64,000 nucleotides of DNA from Sphingomonas crocodyli (GCF_004005865.1 NZ_SACN01000002.1:186001-250000), one strand, 5' to 3'; shown: positions 9,154 to 18,307, counted from the first letter of the stretch. The notes: a model not told the origin generated them from the sequence alone. Numbers and translations are program-made.

Positions 9154-9853
9154 CTAGCCGCCTGCCCCAATCTTCGACCGCACCGGTCTGCAGCCGCTTT
9201 GCAGCCATTTCGCGCCAGCGGAGCGGCAGATGCGCCAGCGCGGCGATGGCGGCCAGGCTCTCGCGATCGCCGACATCGACGTAGAAGATGCGGCGCAGAC
9301 GATCGATGGTCCAGCTGGGCGTCAGGCGATCGACCAATGTCAGGCCATCGCCGGGGGCGGCGCTGCCCTCTTCGATCACGCGATAATACCAGCCCGTCCG
9401 TCCGCTATCCTGCATCTGCCGGGCGACGCCGGCCATGCCGAACCGCAGATTGAGCCGAAAGCAGGGTTGCCGCCCCTGCGAAACCTCGACCAGCGCGGTG
9501 CCGAGCCGGAATCTGTCGCCGATCGCGACGTCGGTTTCGATCAATCCCGTGGTCGAGACATTTTCGCCAAAGGCGCCCGCATCGTCGAGCAGGGGATGAT
9601 CGCCTATGGCGGCCCGCCACGCGCGATAATGATCGCGGGGATAATGGTGGATCGCCTTGTCGGGACCGCCATGATGCTGGCGATCGCCTTGCTCGTCGCC
9701 GGCAAAGCCATTGCGCGTGATCCGCACCGGCGCCCGATGCGCGCGCTTTGCGATGCCGCTTTCGATCGCGCGTGTGCCGAGCGGTTGAATACGGCCGGTG
9801 AGTATGGCGGCGATGCTGCGGTCGATCATCATGGGCGTCTCCGTCGCGGCCAT
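9143..9853 (-). CDS. MOSC domain protein (YiiM-like)
   Basis: 236-residue molybdenum-cofactor sulfurase C-terminal (MOSC) domain protein. Family marks: RNGFAGDEQGDRQHHGG near residues 46-62, FGENVSTTGL, and the conserved Cys in VSQGRQPCFRLN, expected to carry persulfide or contact the cofactor. YiiM relatives take part in reducing N-hydroxylated compounds, but this activity cannot be read from the sequence. The first ATG is used; an ATG eight codons in (base 9832) has a better-spaced GGAG and may be the true start. Leads a two-gene unit with the Nudix gene and is divergent from a sensor kinase. Confidence 0.87.
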   Translation of the reverse strand: MAATETPMMIDRSIAAILTGRIQPLGTRAIESGIAKRAHRAPVRITRNGFAGDEQGDRQHHGGPDKAIHHYPRDHYRAWRAAIGDHPLLDDAGAFGENVSTTGLIETDVAIGDRFRLGTALVEVSQGRQPCFRLNLRFGMAGVARQMQDSGRTGWYYRVIEEGSAAPGDGLTLVDRLTPSWTIDRLRRIFYVDVGDRESLAAIAALAHLPLRWREMAAKRLQTGAVEDWGRRLDGA

Positions 9854-9903
9854 TCCATCCTATCCCCGGTCGCACCGCGTGCGGAATATGTCCGAAGGTT
9901 TGG

Positions 9904-9921
9904 TTCGATCAAATGATTGAA
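9904..9921. promoter_or_regulatory. 18-base near-perfect palindrome between divergent genes
   Basis: TTCGATCA-AA-TGATTGAA has one mismatched pair. It lies between the MOSC gene and the PAS kinase, where a divergent operator would be expected. Its core CGATCAAATGAT recurs in the palindrome at 51322. Binding protein unknown. Confidence 0.4.
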
Positions 9922-9969
9922 ACATGCCAGTCATCGACCCGGTCGTTTCGTGCACCGGATGGGGGATTG

Positions 9970-11025
9970 ATGCGCGGTTCCTTGACACTCGATGCTCAGA
10001 CCGTCGGCGATCTTGTGTCCGACGCGATCATCGGGTGCGACGAAAGCGGACGTATCGCCTTTTGGAATGACGGTGCGACCCTGTTGTATGGCTGGCCGCG
10101 CGAACAGGCGCTCGGCCGCGACATGGACGAACTGCTGGCGATGCCAAAGTCGCCCGAACTGGCCGAACGATGGCGGGTCGGTCGTTGGGAGGGGGAGTGC
10201 GGCCGCAGGCAGGCGGATGGCAGCGCGATCGATGTGTCGGTGCGGCAGCAAGTGCATCTGGCCGATGGGGACGGAGCCTATCTGTGGGAATGGTCGCGTC
10301 GCATCCCGACGCCGGCGCTGGCCGAAACATCCTTTTCCCACGCCGCGCGGATTTCGATCCTGGGTGAGCTTACGGCGTCGATCGCGCACGAACTCAATCA
10401 GCCGCTCGCCGCCATCCTTGCCTTCGCGCAGGCCAGCCTGCGGTGGATCGAACGGCCCGAACCCGAGCCCGCTGAGGCGGCGATCCTGCTCCACGATATC
10501 GTCGCCGACACGCGCAGGGCGAGCGAGATCATCACGCGCATCCGAAGCATGGCGACCAAGCATGATCCGGCGCCCCAGCCGATCGCGATCAACGACCTGA
10601 TCGGCGATGCCCTGCTGATCGTGCGCCATGAATGTCTGGAACGTGGCGTGGCCGTTCGCACCGCCTTTGCGGACGCGCTTCCCCTCGTGATGGCGGACCG
10701 GATTCAGCTCCAGCAGGTGATCGTCAACCTCGCCATCAACGCTGTTCAGGCGATGGCCGAACGTAGGGGCGGCGACCGGCATCTGATCGTCACCACCCAG
10801 GCCGCGGGCGGCACCATTCTGATCCAGGTGGACGATAGCGGCCCCGGCATCGCCGCCGTCGATCAGGATCAGATATTCTCCAGCTTCTTCACGACCAAGA
10901 GCGGCGGAATGGGGATGGGATTGCCGATTTGTCGCTCGATCGTTCAGGCGCATGGTGGCCGGATCACTGCGGAAAACCGTGCTGACGGCGCTCGCTTCTC
11001 GGTGACGTTGCCCGCTCTGGTCTAG
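9970..11025 (+). CDS. PAS-domain sensor histidine kinase
   Basis: 351-residue soluble sensor kinase. A PAS domain spans about residues 8-110 (SDAIIGCDESGRIAFWND), then a HisKA domain with the phospho-acceptor in SIAHELNQPLAAILAFA and a HATPase domain with N box NLAINAVQAM, G1 box DDSGPGIA and intact G2 box GGMGMGLPICRS. The HELNQPL form of the H box is that of FixL/DctB-like kinases. I chose ATG 9970 because GGGGGA stands five bases before it; an in-frame ATG at 9913 would fall inside a palindrome. No transmembrane helix, so it should sense a cytoplasmic or diffusible signal. Converges with and overlaps by four bases the FixJ-like regulator, its likely partner. Confidence 0.88.
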   Translation: MRGSLTLDAQTVGDLVSDAIIGCDESGRIAFWNDGATLLYGWPREQALGRDMDELLAMPKSPELAERWRVGRWEGECGRRQADGSAIDVSVRQQVHLADGDGAYLWEWSRRIPTPALAETSFSHAARISILGELTASIAHELNQPLAAILAFAQASLRWIERPEPEPAEAAILLHDIVADTRRASEIITRIRSMATKHDPAPQPIAINDLIGDALLIVRHECLERGVAVRTAFADALPLVMADRIQLQQVIVNLAINAVQAMAERRGGDRHLIVTTQAAGGTILIQVDDSGPGIAAVDQDQIFSSFFTTKSGGMGMGLPICRSIVQAHGGRITAENRADGARFSVTLPALV

Positions 11026-11705
11026 TCTTCCGCGCCGACCTGCAGTCTTTCGGCCATGCGGACGAAATCTGCCAGGGTTCGCGCCTTCATCTTCTTCATC
11101 GCCGATGCGCGGTAGAGTTTGACGGTGATCTCGCTCAGCCCCAGATCGAACGCTGCCTGCTTGTTGAGGCGTCCCGTGGTGACGAGTTCCATCACCTGCT
11201 TCTCGCGTGTCGAAAGGCTGGCGTAGCGCGACAGGAGGTCGCTGGTCCGGGCATGGGTAAGACGCCATGTCCTGTGGCGGTCGATCGCGGCGTTGACGGC
11301 GTCGAGCAGATCCTGATCGCGGAACGGCTTGGTCAGGAAATCGACCGCGCCCGCCTTCATCGCCTGAACCGACATCGGCACATCGCCATGCCCGGTGATC
11401 ATCACCACGGGCAGATCGATCCCCTGCGCGGCGAGCTGCGCCTGGAAATCGAGGCCGCTCATGCCGGGCAGGCGCACGTCGAGCATCAGGCAGGCCAGGC
11501 CATCGGGGCGATCGGCGCGCAGGAATTCCGCGCAGCTTTCATAGGTGCAGGAAGCGACCCCGGCCGAGCGCAGCAGCGCGGAAATGGCCCGCCGCATCGA
11601 TGGATCGTCATCGATGACATGGACGGTTGCGGCCGGTTCGAACCGGTCCGGATCGACCGCGCCCAGATGCGACACTATGGGCGTTTCGCGTGGCGCGGGC
11701 ATCAT
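11022..11705 (-). CDS. FixJ-like LuxR-type response regulator
   Basis: 227-residue response regulator: receiver domain (about 25-140) with acidic pocket VIDDDPS and phospho-acceptor Asp in CLMLDVRLPGMSG, conserved Thr in MITGHGD and Lys in FLTKPF, followed by a LuxR helix-turn-helix (LSTREKQVMELVTTGRLNKQ; LGLSEITVKLYR). Start is the ATG overlapping the stop of the upstream receiver gene (ATGATG at 11705/11702), with about 20 poorly conserved residues before the receiver. A longer frame upstream only shadows that gene. Probably the transcriptional output of the flanking kinases. Confidence 0.9.
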   Translation of the reverse strand: MMPAPRETPIVSHLGAVDPDRFEPAATVHVIDDDPSMRRAISALLRSAGVASCTYESCAEFLRADRPDGLACLMLDVRLPGMSGLDFQAQLAAQGIDLPVVMITGHGDVPMSVQAMKAGAVDFLTKPFRDQDLLDAVNAAIDRHRTWRLTHARTSDLLSRYASLSTREKQVMELVTTGRLNKQAAFDLGLSEITVKLYRASAMKKMKARTLADFVRMAERLQVGAED

Positions 11706-12076
11706 CGGGGCTGCCTGACCGCCCGACCGACGCAGTTCAGCAACTCGTCGGCGTTGAACGGCTTGCTCAGGAAACAGATTGCGCCGTTCGCCGTCGCCCG
11801 CTCGCGATAGGTCGGTTCGGGAAAGGCCGTCATGATGATGACCGGCATGGACGGGCGATCCTTCCGAAGGATCGCCTGCAATTCCAGCCCGGTGAGACCG
11901 GGCATCTGGATGTCGGTGATCAGGCAATCGAGCGCGTTGGGCGCGGACCGATCGAGAAAGGCTTCGGCGCTGGCGAACAGCTCCACCCCATAACCCTCCG
12001 ATCGCAGCAGGCTCGACAGTCCGTTGCGGATGGCCCCGTCATCATCGACGATCGCGATCAGGGGGGATGGGGTCAT
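11702..12076 (-). CDS. single-domain response regulator (receiver only)
   Basis: 124-residue CheY/FixJ-type receiver without an output domain. Acidic residues in IAIVDDDGA, phospho-acceptor in CLITDIQMPGLTG, Thr in MTAFPEP and Lys in FLSKPF are all present, so it should be phosphorylated. It ends a few residues after the receiver and overlaps the next regulator by four bases, so the pair is translationally coupled. Such stand-alone receivers usually act as phosphate sinks or relay; whether it competes with the FixJ-like partner is inference. Confidence 0.88.
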   Translation of the reverse strand: MTPSPLIAIVDDDGAIRNGLSSLLRSEGYGVELFASAEAFLDRSAPNALDCLITDIQMPGLTGLELQAILRKDRPSMPVIIMTAFPEPTYRERATANGAICFLSKPFNADELLNCVGRAVRQPR

Positions 12077-12159
12077 TCCTTATCCTCGGACAGGGAGGCG
12101 GGCGCGCTATTGCCGTCGTACATCGCCATGTCCTCGTCGTTTGCGGGAAGCTTGATCTC

Positions 12160-12175
12160 GTCCGGTTCCCCGGAC
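12160..12175. promoter_or_regulatory. inverted repeat in divergent regulator-kinase gap
   Basis: GTCCGG-TTCC-CCGGAC, perfect 6-base arms, in the 163-base gap between the receiver-only regulator (minus strand) and the second kinase (plus strand). Candidate binding site of the FixJ-like protein, or a small leader hairpin. No known consensus recognised. Confidence 0.3.
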
Positions 12176-12239
12176 AACTATACCATCGTTCAGTAGCAGT
12201 GCGGCCAGATTGTGCCCAGAACCGCATCGGGAGGGCGGA

Positions 12240-13757
12240 ATGCGGCAGGTATTCACCCTGTGGCCAACCGATAGCGCGAACCTCGCGGGGCAGGGGCTCG
12301 ATTCCGCGGGCATGCCCCTATGGTCGCGGCGCAGCGGACAGGTGATGCGGCCGGTTCGCTGGACGCGAGCCGACGGCTTCATGATCGCCATCGTAACCGC
12401 GCTTGTCGCGGCGCTTGCGCTGATCGTTCCCGTCGATCTGGTCAGCACGATCGCGGCGCTGGCCCTCGCCATTCTCGCGATCGGACTGGCCGTCGCCGGG
12501 TTGCTACATCATCGGCGCACGGTAACGGCTCTGCACCTCCGACTCGAAGAAAATCGGCGCTGGAACGAGACGATCTTCAACCGGACCGGTATTGCCTTGT
12601 GGCGTGAGGACTGGTCCGTGGCGCGCGATGAAGTGCTGCGGCTGCTGCAGGATGGCGTGCGCGACATGCAGGGCTACTTCGCGGCGCATCCGGATGAACT
12701 GCGGGCGCTGCGCAAGGCGGTGATCATCAAGGACGTGAACAGCTTCGCGCTGCTTCGCGCGGGCGCCACGGACAAGACCGAACTGACCGGATCGCTCGAT
12801 CGCATCCTGCCCGACACCGATCAGACCTTCGTTCAGTGGCTGGTCGCGTTCGCGCGGGGCGACAGCGTCTATCGATCCGAAACGCATCTGACCGACGCGA
12901 ACGGCAATGCCGTCGACACTTTATTCACGGCCGGATTGCCCACCGACATGCGCGGGTTCGAAGACATATTGGTCAGCGACCTCGATATCACCGAATATAA
13001 GGCGACGCAGGAACGGCTTGCGAAGGCCGAACTCGATGTCGCGCGCGCGGCGCGGGTCACGACGATGGGCGCGCTCTCCGCCTCGATCGCGCATGAGGTG
13101 AACTCACCGCTCGCCGCGATCATCTCCAATGCCGAGGCATCGATGCGCTGGATCCGGCGCGAAAGGCCCGATGTCGAAGAGGCGGCGGTGGCGCTCCGCA
13201 ACGTCGTGGACGCCGCATCGCGGGCGAAGGCGGTGGTCGAACGGACCCGCGCTTTCCTGAGCAACTCACCCGGCACGATGGAGCGACACGACGTTGCACG
13301 GCTGATCCAGGAGGCGATCCTGCTGATCGAGCGCGAATTGCGCGCGTCGGGCGTGTCGATCCACATCGATGCGACGCCGGGGCTGCCGCCGGTGATGGCG
13401 GATGCGGTGAACATCCAGCAGGTGATCGTCAATCTGGCGTTGAACGCGGCGCAGGCGATGCGCGATCTGGATGGCCCCCGCGATGTGAAGATCGCCGCAT
13501 GGCTCGACGAAGGGCGGGTGCAGGTGAGCGTCCGCGATCACGGCCACGGCATCGACAAGGAAACGCAGAAGTCCATCTTCGATCCCTTTTTCTCCACCAA
13601 GCCGGGCGGGATGGGGATGAGGCTTGCGATCTGCCGGACCTGCATCGCGTCACATGGCGGGCGCCTGTGGGTGAACAGCCGGCCCGGCGACGGCGCGATC
13701 TTCCGTTTCGATCTGCAGACCGCGCCCGATCCGGACGAGGACCATACGTTGGTATAG
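12240..13757 (+). CDS. membrane sensor histidine kinase with altered G2 box
   Basis: 505-residue kinase. Start ATG 12240 follows GGGAGGGCGGA. Two membrane helices near residues 45-85 with only a few residues between, a PAS-like region near 105-255, HisKA with SIAHEVNSPLAAIISNA, and HATPase with NLALNAAQAM and DHGHGID. The G2 box reads GGMGMRLAICRT, where the family has GMGMGL: the last Gly is Arg (codon AGG). This could weaken ATP-lid function, or be a natural variant. It is divergent from the two response regulators, so both kinases may feed the same pair. It stands 78 bases ahead of the catalase gene. Confidence 0.88.
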   Translation: MRQVFTLWPTDSANLAGQGLDSAGMPLWSRRSGQVMRPVRWTRADGFMIAIVTALVAALALIVPVDLVSTIAALALAILAIGLAVAGLLHHRRTVTALHLRLEENRRWNETIFNRTGIALWREDWSVARDEVLRLLQDGVRDMQGYFAAHPDELRALRKAVIIKDVNSFALLRAGATDKTELTGSLDRILPDTDQTFVQWLVAFARGDSVYRSETHLTDANGNAVDTLFTAGLPTDMRGFEDILVSDLDITEYKATQERLAKAELDVARAARVTTMGALSASIAHEVNSPLAAIISNAEASMRWIRRERPDVEEAAVALRNVVDAASRAKAVVERTRAFLSNSPGTMERHDVARLIQEAILLIERELRASGVSIHIDATPGLPPVMADAVNIQQVIVNLALNAAQAMRDLDGPRDVKIAAWLDEGRVQVSVRDHGHGIDKETQKSIFDPFFSTKPGGMGMRLAICRTCIASHGGRLWVNSRPGDGAIFRFDLQTAPDPDEDHTLV

Positions 13758-13807
13758 TTCGGCAATCCCACCGTTCAATCGATCGGCACCATCGATTCCG
13801 GCAGCTT

Positions 13808-13827
13808 CCTCGCACGGCAAAGCGAGG
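13808..13827 (+). promoter_or_regulatory. hairpin occluding the catalase ribosome-binding site
   Basis: CCTCGC-ACGGCAAA-GCGAGG, a perfect 6-base GC-rich stem. The 3' arm holds the GAGG of the only good Shine-Dalgarno sequence, eight bases before the catalase ATG. It could limit translation in a temperature- or factor-dependent way. Seen only as complementarity. Confidence 0.3.
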
Positions 13828-13835
13828 AGCAAACC

Positions 13836-15293
13836 ATGTCCAGCGACAAACCCCTTTCCCATGCCAATGGGGCACCGGTCGTCGACAATCTGAACATCAT
13901 GACGGCCGGCCGCCGCGGTCCTGCATTGCTGCAGGATATCTGGCTGATCGAGAAACTGGCGCATTTCGATCGTGAGGTGATCCCCGAGCGGCGGATGCAT
14001 GCCAAGGGATCGGGCGCCTATGGCACCTTCACCGTCACGCATGACGTGACGGCGTTCACCAAGGCCCGGCTGTTTGCCGAAATCGGTAAGCAGACCCCGG
14101 TCTTCCTCCGCTTCTCGACCGTGGCGGGCGAACGCGGCGCGGCCGATGCCGAACGCGATATTCGCGGTTTCGCGGTGAAGTTCTACACCGAGGAAGGCAA
14201 TTGGGATCTGGTCGGCAACAATACGCCGGTCTTCTTCTTCCGCGATCCGCTGCGCTTCCCGGATCTTAATCACGCGGTGAAGCGCGATCCGCGCACCGGC
14301 CTGCGCAGCGCCGAGAACAACTGGGATTTCTGGACGCTGCTGCCCGAGGCGCTGCACCAGGTGACGATCGTGATGTCCGAACGCGGCATCCCGCGCAGCT
14401 ATCGCCACATGCACGGTTTCGGCAGCCACACGTTCAGCATGGTCAACGATGCGGGCGAGCGCGTGTGGGTGAAGTTCCACTTCCGCTGCGAACAGGGGAT
14501 CGAAAATCTGGCCGACGATGAGGCTGCCGCGGTGATCGGCGGCGACCGCGAAAGCCACGGCCGAGATCTGTTCGAGGCGATCGAGAAGGGCGACTTCCCC
14601 CGCTGGACCCTGTGCATCCAGGTGATGACCGAGGCGCAGGCGGCCACGCATCGCCACAACCCGTTCGATCTGACCAAGACCTGGCCGAAAGCGGACTATC
14701 CGCTGATCCCGGTCGGCACGCTCGAGCTGAACCGCAACCCCGACAATTATTTCGCCGAGGTTGAGCAGGCCGCCTTCTCGCCCGCCAATATCGTGCCGGG
14801 CATCGGCTTTTCGCCCGATCGGATGCTGCAGGCGCGGCTGTTCTCCTATGGCGATGCGCAGCGTTACCGGCTGGGCGTTAATCACGTCCACATTCCGGTC
14901 AACGCGCCGAAATGCCCGTTCCACAGCTATCATCGCGATGGCGCGATGCGCATGGACGGCAATCTGGGCGCGACGCTCAGCTATTATCCGAACAGCCATG
15001 CGGTGTGGGAGGATCATCCCCAGCTCGCCGAACCCGCGCTGCCGATCGATGGCGCGGCGACCCACTGGGATCATCGCGACGATGACGATCATTGGGAGCA
15101 GCCGGGCAAGCTTTTCCGCCTGATGTCGCCCGAACAGCAACAGCGCCTGTTCGACAATACGGCGCGCCAGATCGGCGGCGCTTCCGTGCCGATCCAGCTG
15201 CGTCACATCGCCAACTGCACCCGTGCGGACCCCGCTTATGGCGCGGGCGTCGCGCGCGCCCTCAACCTCGAAATCGCCGCCGCCGCCGAATGA
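13836..15293 (+). CDS. catalase (small-subunit, haem type)
   Basis: 485-residue monofunctional haem catalase, decomposing H2O2. Distal His is in [12 protein letters not shown] (His55), the partner Asn in [11 protein letters not shown], and the proximal haem Tyr in [14 protein letters not shown]; the [16 protein letters not shown] stretch is the usual catalase signature. Length fits clade 3 enzymes that bind NADPH. No signal peptide. Ribosome site GAGGAG at 13824-13829. Followed after 26 bases by a secreted protein and a Tat-type hydrolase, likely one operon. The preceding kinase suggests, but does not prove, control by the two-component cluster. Confidence 0.95.
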   Translation: MSSDKPLSHANGAPVVDNLNIMTAGRRGPALLQDIWLIEKLAHFDREVIPERRMHAKGSGAYGTFTVTHDVTAFTKARLFAEIGKQTPVFLRFSTVAGERGAADAERDIRGFAVKFYTEEGNWDLVGNNTPVFFFRDPLRFPDLNHAVKRDPRTGLRSAENNWDFWTLLPEALHQVTIVMSERGIPRSYRHMHGFGSHTFSMVNDAGERVWVKFHFRCEQGIENLADDEAAAVIGGDRESHGRDLFEAIEKGDFPRWTLCIQVMTEAQAATHRHNPFDLTKTWPKADYPLIPVGTLELNRNPDNYFAEVEQAAFSPANIVPGIGFSPDRMLQARLFSYGDAQRYRLGVNHVHIPVNAPKCPFHSYHRDGAMRMDGNLGATLSYYPNSHAVWEDHPQLAEPALPIDGAATHWDHRDDDDHWEQPGKLFRLMSPEQQQRLFDNTARQIGGASVPIQLRHIANCTRADPAYGAGVARALNLEIAAAAE

Positions 15294-15319
15294 TCCGGCG
15301 CATTCATCAGGAGAGCATC

Positions 15320-16033
15320 ATGCCCAAGTTCCGTATCGCGCTGTCGTTCGCGCTTCTGTTCAGTGGCGCGGCCGTGCTGGCCCAGCATAGCGGCCATGTC
15401 GTGTCGCCCACCGACGAGAAGATCGACGCATCTTTCGATATCGTGCGCACCGACGTGAAGAGTGTCGGGTCCGACATCGTCTTCCGCGTGCAGGTGCGCG
15501 GCAAGGCCGGGGCGATCCGGCCGAAGCCCGTCGGCGCCTTCGCCGGCAGCGCGGTCTATTCCTATGTGTGGCCGACCACACTCGACAGCGCGAGCGTGGG
15601 CTTCGACACCAAGCAGGGCATCCTCGCGCTGGCCGTCACCTTCCATCCCGATTTCGACGATGCGGCCTATGGCGGTGTGAACCGGCACGTCTGGCATCCG
15701 CACTGGGTGGTGCTCGTCCCCGACGATGCCTGCGGCAAGGGATCGCTGAAGGTGAAGGACATTGCCGAGGGCACGACGCCGAAGGTGCCGCCGACCTGGC
15801 CCAAGGTGCCGCTGCTGATCGACAGCCCGACCTATCCGACCGCGCTCGAAACCGACACGGTCGAGGTGAAGGTGCCCGCCAAGGTGATCGGCGCGACCGA
15901 GGGCGTCCGCTTCGACGGGGTGACGTCGGCGCTCAAGGTCAACGCCAATCTGCACGCGCCTTTGCTGTGCATCTCCAACGTGTTCGATGTCGCGTCGGGC
16001 AATCTCAGCCTGCCCGGCACGATCGGGCGCTGA
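15320..16033 (+). CDS. secreted protein of unknown function
   Basis: 237 residues beginning with a clear Sec signal peptide ([19 protein letters not shown], cleavage near residue 22). I do not recognise the family. The mature part is about 215 residues, beta-rich in appearance, with a His/Trp-rich motif [19 protein letters not shown] that could bind metal, and two Cys, near the C-terminal third (DDACGKG) and close to the end (PLLCISN), which could form a disulfide. Start ATG has CAGGAGAG before it. It sits between catalase and a Tat-exported hydrolase in a tight unit, so a periplasmic role linked to peroxide is possible. Confidence 0.75.
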   Translation: MPKFRIALSFALLFSGAAVLAQHSGHVVSPTDEKIDASFDIVRTDVKSVGSDIVFRVQVRGKAGAIRPKPVGAFAGSAVYSYVWPTTLDSASVGFDTKQGILALAVTFHPDFDDAAYGGVNRHVWHPHWVVLVPDDACGKGSLKVKDIAEGTTPKVPPTWPKVPLLIDSPTYPTALETDTVEVKVPAKVIGATEGVRFDGVTSALKVNANLHAPLLCISNVFDVASGNLSLPGTIGR

Positions 16034-16035
16034 TC

Positions 16036-16977
16036 ATGGACGCGATCTCACGCAGGGCCGCGATCGGCGCGGGCCTCACCCTTGCGGGCGTGGCGGCGTT
16101 GCCGTCGCCGCTGCTCGCCGCGCCCTCGAATCCGGGAGATATGACGATGACCTTCATCAAGACGAAAGACGGGACCGAGATCTTCTACAAGGATTGGGGG
16201 CCGAAGGATGCGACCCCGATCGTGTTCCATCACGGCTGGCCCTTGTCCGCCGATGATTGGGACAATCAGATGATGTTCTTCCTGATGCACGGCTATCGCG
16301 TGATCGCGCATGACCGCCGCGGCCACGGGCGATCGACCCAGACGTGGACGGGCAATGAGATGGACACCTATGCCGCCGATGTCGCGGCGCTCACCGACGC
16401 GCTCGACCTGAAGGGCGCGATCCATATCGGCCATTCGACCGGCGGGGGTGAGGTGACCCGCTACGTCGCCCGCGCGAAGCCCGGTCGCGTCGCCAAGGCG
16501 GTGCTGATCGGCGCCGTCCCGCCGGTGATGGTCAAGAGCACGGCCAATCCGGGCGGCCTGCCGATCGAGGTGTTCGACGGGTTCCGCAAGGCGCTGGTCG
16601 ACAACCGTGCCCAATTCTTCCTCGATGTGCCGTCGGGGCCGTTCTACGGTTACAACCGCGCTGGCGCTAAGATCGATCAGGGCGTCATCTACAATTGGTG
16701 GCGGCAGGGCATGATGGGCGGCGCGAAGGCGCATTATGACTGCATCAAGGCGTTCAGCGAGACCGACTTCACTGAAGATTTGAAGCGGATCGCGGTGCCG
16801 ACCCTGGTCATGCACGGCGATGACGACCAGATCGTTCCTTATGCCGATTCCGCGCCCTTATCGGTCAAGCTGCTGCAGAAGGGCACGCTCAAGACCTACA
16901 AGGCGCTGCCGCACGGGCTGTGCACCACGCATCCCGACATCGTGAACCCCGATCTTCTGGCCTTCATCCGAAGCTGA
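16036..16977 (+). CDS. Tat-exported alpha/beta hydrolase, chloroperoxidase/perhydrolase-like
   Basis: 313-residue alpha/beta hydrolase of the cofactor-free haloperoxidase/aryl esterase group. Triad: Ser in [10 protein letters not shown], Asp in [10 protein letters not shown], His in LPHGLCTTH; oxyanion region [11 protein letters not shown]. In this family such enzymes can make peracids from carboxylic acids and H2O2. The first 30 residues carry SRRAAIGAG plus a hydrophobic stretch and ALA-type end, a twin-arginine signal. Starts two bases after the stop of the secreted unknown and forms an operon with catalase, so peroxide chemistry in the periplasm is an attractive but untested link. Its 3' end overlaps a small convergent gene by 14 bases. 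Confidence 0.88.
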   Translation: MDAISRRAAIGAGLTLAGVAALPSPLLAAPSNPGDMTMTFIKTKDGTEIFYKDWGPKDATPIVFHHGWPLSADDWDNQMMFFLMHGYRVIAHDRRGHGRSTQTWTGNEMDTYAADVAALTDALDLKGAIHIGHSTGGGEVTRYVARAKPGRVAKAVLIGAVPPVMVKSTANPGGLPIEVFDGFRKALVDNRAQFFLDVPSGPFYGYNRAGAKIDQGVIYNWWRQGMMGGAKAHYDCIKAFSETDFTEDLKRIAVPTLVMHGDDDQIVPYADSAPLSVKLLQKGTLKTYKALPHGLCTTHPDIVNPDLLAFIRS

Positions 16978-17197
16978 CATCGCCGAGGAGGGCGCGCGCG
17001 GCGGCGGCCATGCGCTCGGCCTCCTCGATCAGCAGGTTCAGCGCGGCGCGGGCTTGCTGGGGCGCATCGGCGGTCGGGCTGGCGGTCCAGCGGCGATGGG
17101 CTTCGGCCGCCATGATCGCGGCGGTCAGGGCTTCGGTAAGATCGTGCCGGCACAGGGCGCGATCGGCTCCATCATCCATCTGCCCAGCACGCATCAT
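16964..17197 (-). CDS. small hypothetical helical protein
   Basis: 77 residues from an ATGATG preceded by GAGAGGG, which is why this start is preferred over an earlier one in the same frame. The product is Ala-rich and probably all alpha-helical ([20 protein letters not shown]), without signal peptide or membrane helix. I do not recognise it. Its end overlaps the hydrolase gene end by 14 bases in convergent orientation. It is divergent from the AraC regulator. Confidence 0.45.
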   Translation of the reverse strand: MMRAGQMDDGADRALCRHDLTEALTAAIMAAEAHRRWTASPTADAPQQARAALNLLIEEAERMAAAARALLGDVSFG

Positions 17198-17343
17198 CGA
17201 CCCTCTCGATCGCAATCGATCATGAATCGCGCCGTTCGTCTTGGCCGGGATTGCTGCATCCTTTGCCACGATTGCGATGCTTGATCCGATGCCGCAGCAC
17301 GGGCACATTCAGGCTTTCGGGGGCGAAGCTTCGGAGACGTGCA

Positions 17344-18243
17344 TTGGCGTCACTGCTGGCATTCGGGGAACAGAAATTTCCTTCGGCCGGGCTACTGAAC
17401 AGTTCGTCGGGGCGCGGCTGGCGCGGGATCGCGGCCGAGCTGCGATCGCATCCCGCATGCGACATTCCCGCGATCTGCCCCGATCAGATGGAAATCACGC
17501 TGGCGGTGCGCGGCACGCCGAATGCGGTGGTCGAGCGGCGCGGCAACGGCACGTTTCAGCGGACCGTCGCGCGGACGGGCACGCTCTGGCTCTGCCCGAT
17601 CGGCGTCCAGGAAGATTCCATCCGCATCACGAACCCGCTCGACCAGGTGATGCACCTCTACCTCCCTTCCGAACAGTTCGCCTTGGCCAGCGAGGCGCTG
17701 TCGCAGCCGGTGACGCCCGAGGACATATTCTATCTGGCGGGTGTGGAGGACGAGCTGGTCCGGCAGATCGGCTACCGCGTGGTCGACGAACTGGCGTCCG
17801 AAAGCGCGGCCGGATCGCTGCTGATCGAACATCTGTCGCTATCGCTGATCGCGCATCTGGTCGGCCGCTATTCGGCGCAGGCTCGCACACATGACGACCA
17901 ACGCACCAGCCGGGGCGCGCTGGATCGCCGACGGCTCGACAGGGTGCTCGCCTTCATCGAGGACAATATCGAAGCGGACATGAGTCTCGCGCAGCTTGCG
18001 GAGGTCGCCTGCCTGAGCCGCCACCATTTCGTCCGCGCGTTCGGCGAGGCGACGGGCCTGCCGCCCAGCCGCTATCTCAGCCGACGCCGGCTGGAGAGAG
18101 CCAAACAGCTGCTCAGAGGCTCAGACCTGAGTCTGGCCGACATCGCATTTGCATGCCGCTTCTCATCCCAGGCTACCTTCACACGCGCTTTTGGCCGCCA
18201 TGCTGGAATGTCCCCTGGCGACTTCCGCAAAGCGAATGCATGA
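17344..18243 (+). CDS. AraC family transcriptional regulator
   Basis: About 299 residues. N-terminal ligand-binding half (about 1-190) and a C-terminal double helix-turn-helix (about 200-297) with SLAQLAEVACLSRHHFVRAF and SLADIAFACRFSSQATFTRA, the AraC/XylS pattern. The start is uncertain: no ATG is well placed, so I use TTG 17344 with GGAG eight bases upstream; the frame is open to TTG 17251 but that stretch is Arg/Cys-rich and does not look coding. Target genes are not evident; the hydrolase gene downstream at 18399 is the nearest candidate. Confidence 0.85.
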   Translation: MASLLAFGEQKFPSAGLLNSSSGRGWRGIAAELRSHPACDIPAICPDQMEITLAVRGTPNAVVERRGNGTFQRTVARTGTLWLCPIGVQEDSIRITNPLDQVMHLYLPSEQFALASEALSQPVTPEDIFYLAGVEDELVRQIGYRVVDELASESAAGSLLIEHLSLSLIAHLVGRYSAQARTHDDQRTSRGALDRRRLDRVLAFIEDNIEADMSLAQLAEVACLSRHHFVRAFGEATGLPPSRYLSRRRLERAKQLLRGSDLSLADIAFACRFSSQATFTRAFGRHAGMSPGDFRKANA

Positions 18244-18279
18244 TCCTGAGGGCCCCGCCGTTTCGCGCCTTCTAGCGAC

Positions 18280-18307
18280 GATCGCGCATATCGGATCGTG
18301 CGCGATC
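18280..18307. promoter_or_regulatory. perfect 9-base inverted repeat before the hydrolase gene
   Basis: GATCGCGCA-N10-TGCGCGATC, followed at once by a second small inverted repeat ATCTA-TTT-TAGAT (18305-18317). It may be an operator for the downstream hydrolase operon, or a terminator for the AraC gene because TATTTTAG follows the stem. The sequence does not decide. Confidence 0.45.

Noticed and set aside
9904..9921. FNR/FixK-type box
   Set aside because: The consensus is TTGAT-N4-ATCAA; here the half-sites have the opposite order (ATCA...TGAT).
11706..11927. 74-residue N-terminal extension of the FixJ-like regulator
   Set aside because: Overlaps the receiver-only gene in another frame and has no regulator features; ATGA overlap gives the natural start.
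12077..12239. EcfG-type stress promoter (GGAAC and CGTT)
   Set aside because: GGAAC is present on the minus strand but no CGTT stands at the required distance.
13650..15206. 518-codon minus-strand frame opposite catalase
   Set aside because: Antisense shadow with low-complexity composition; catalase is certain on the plus strand.
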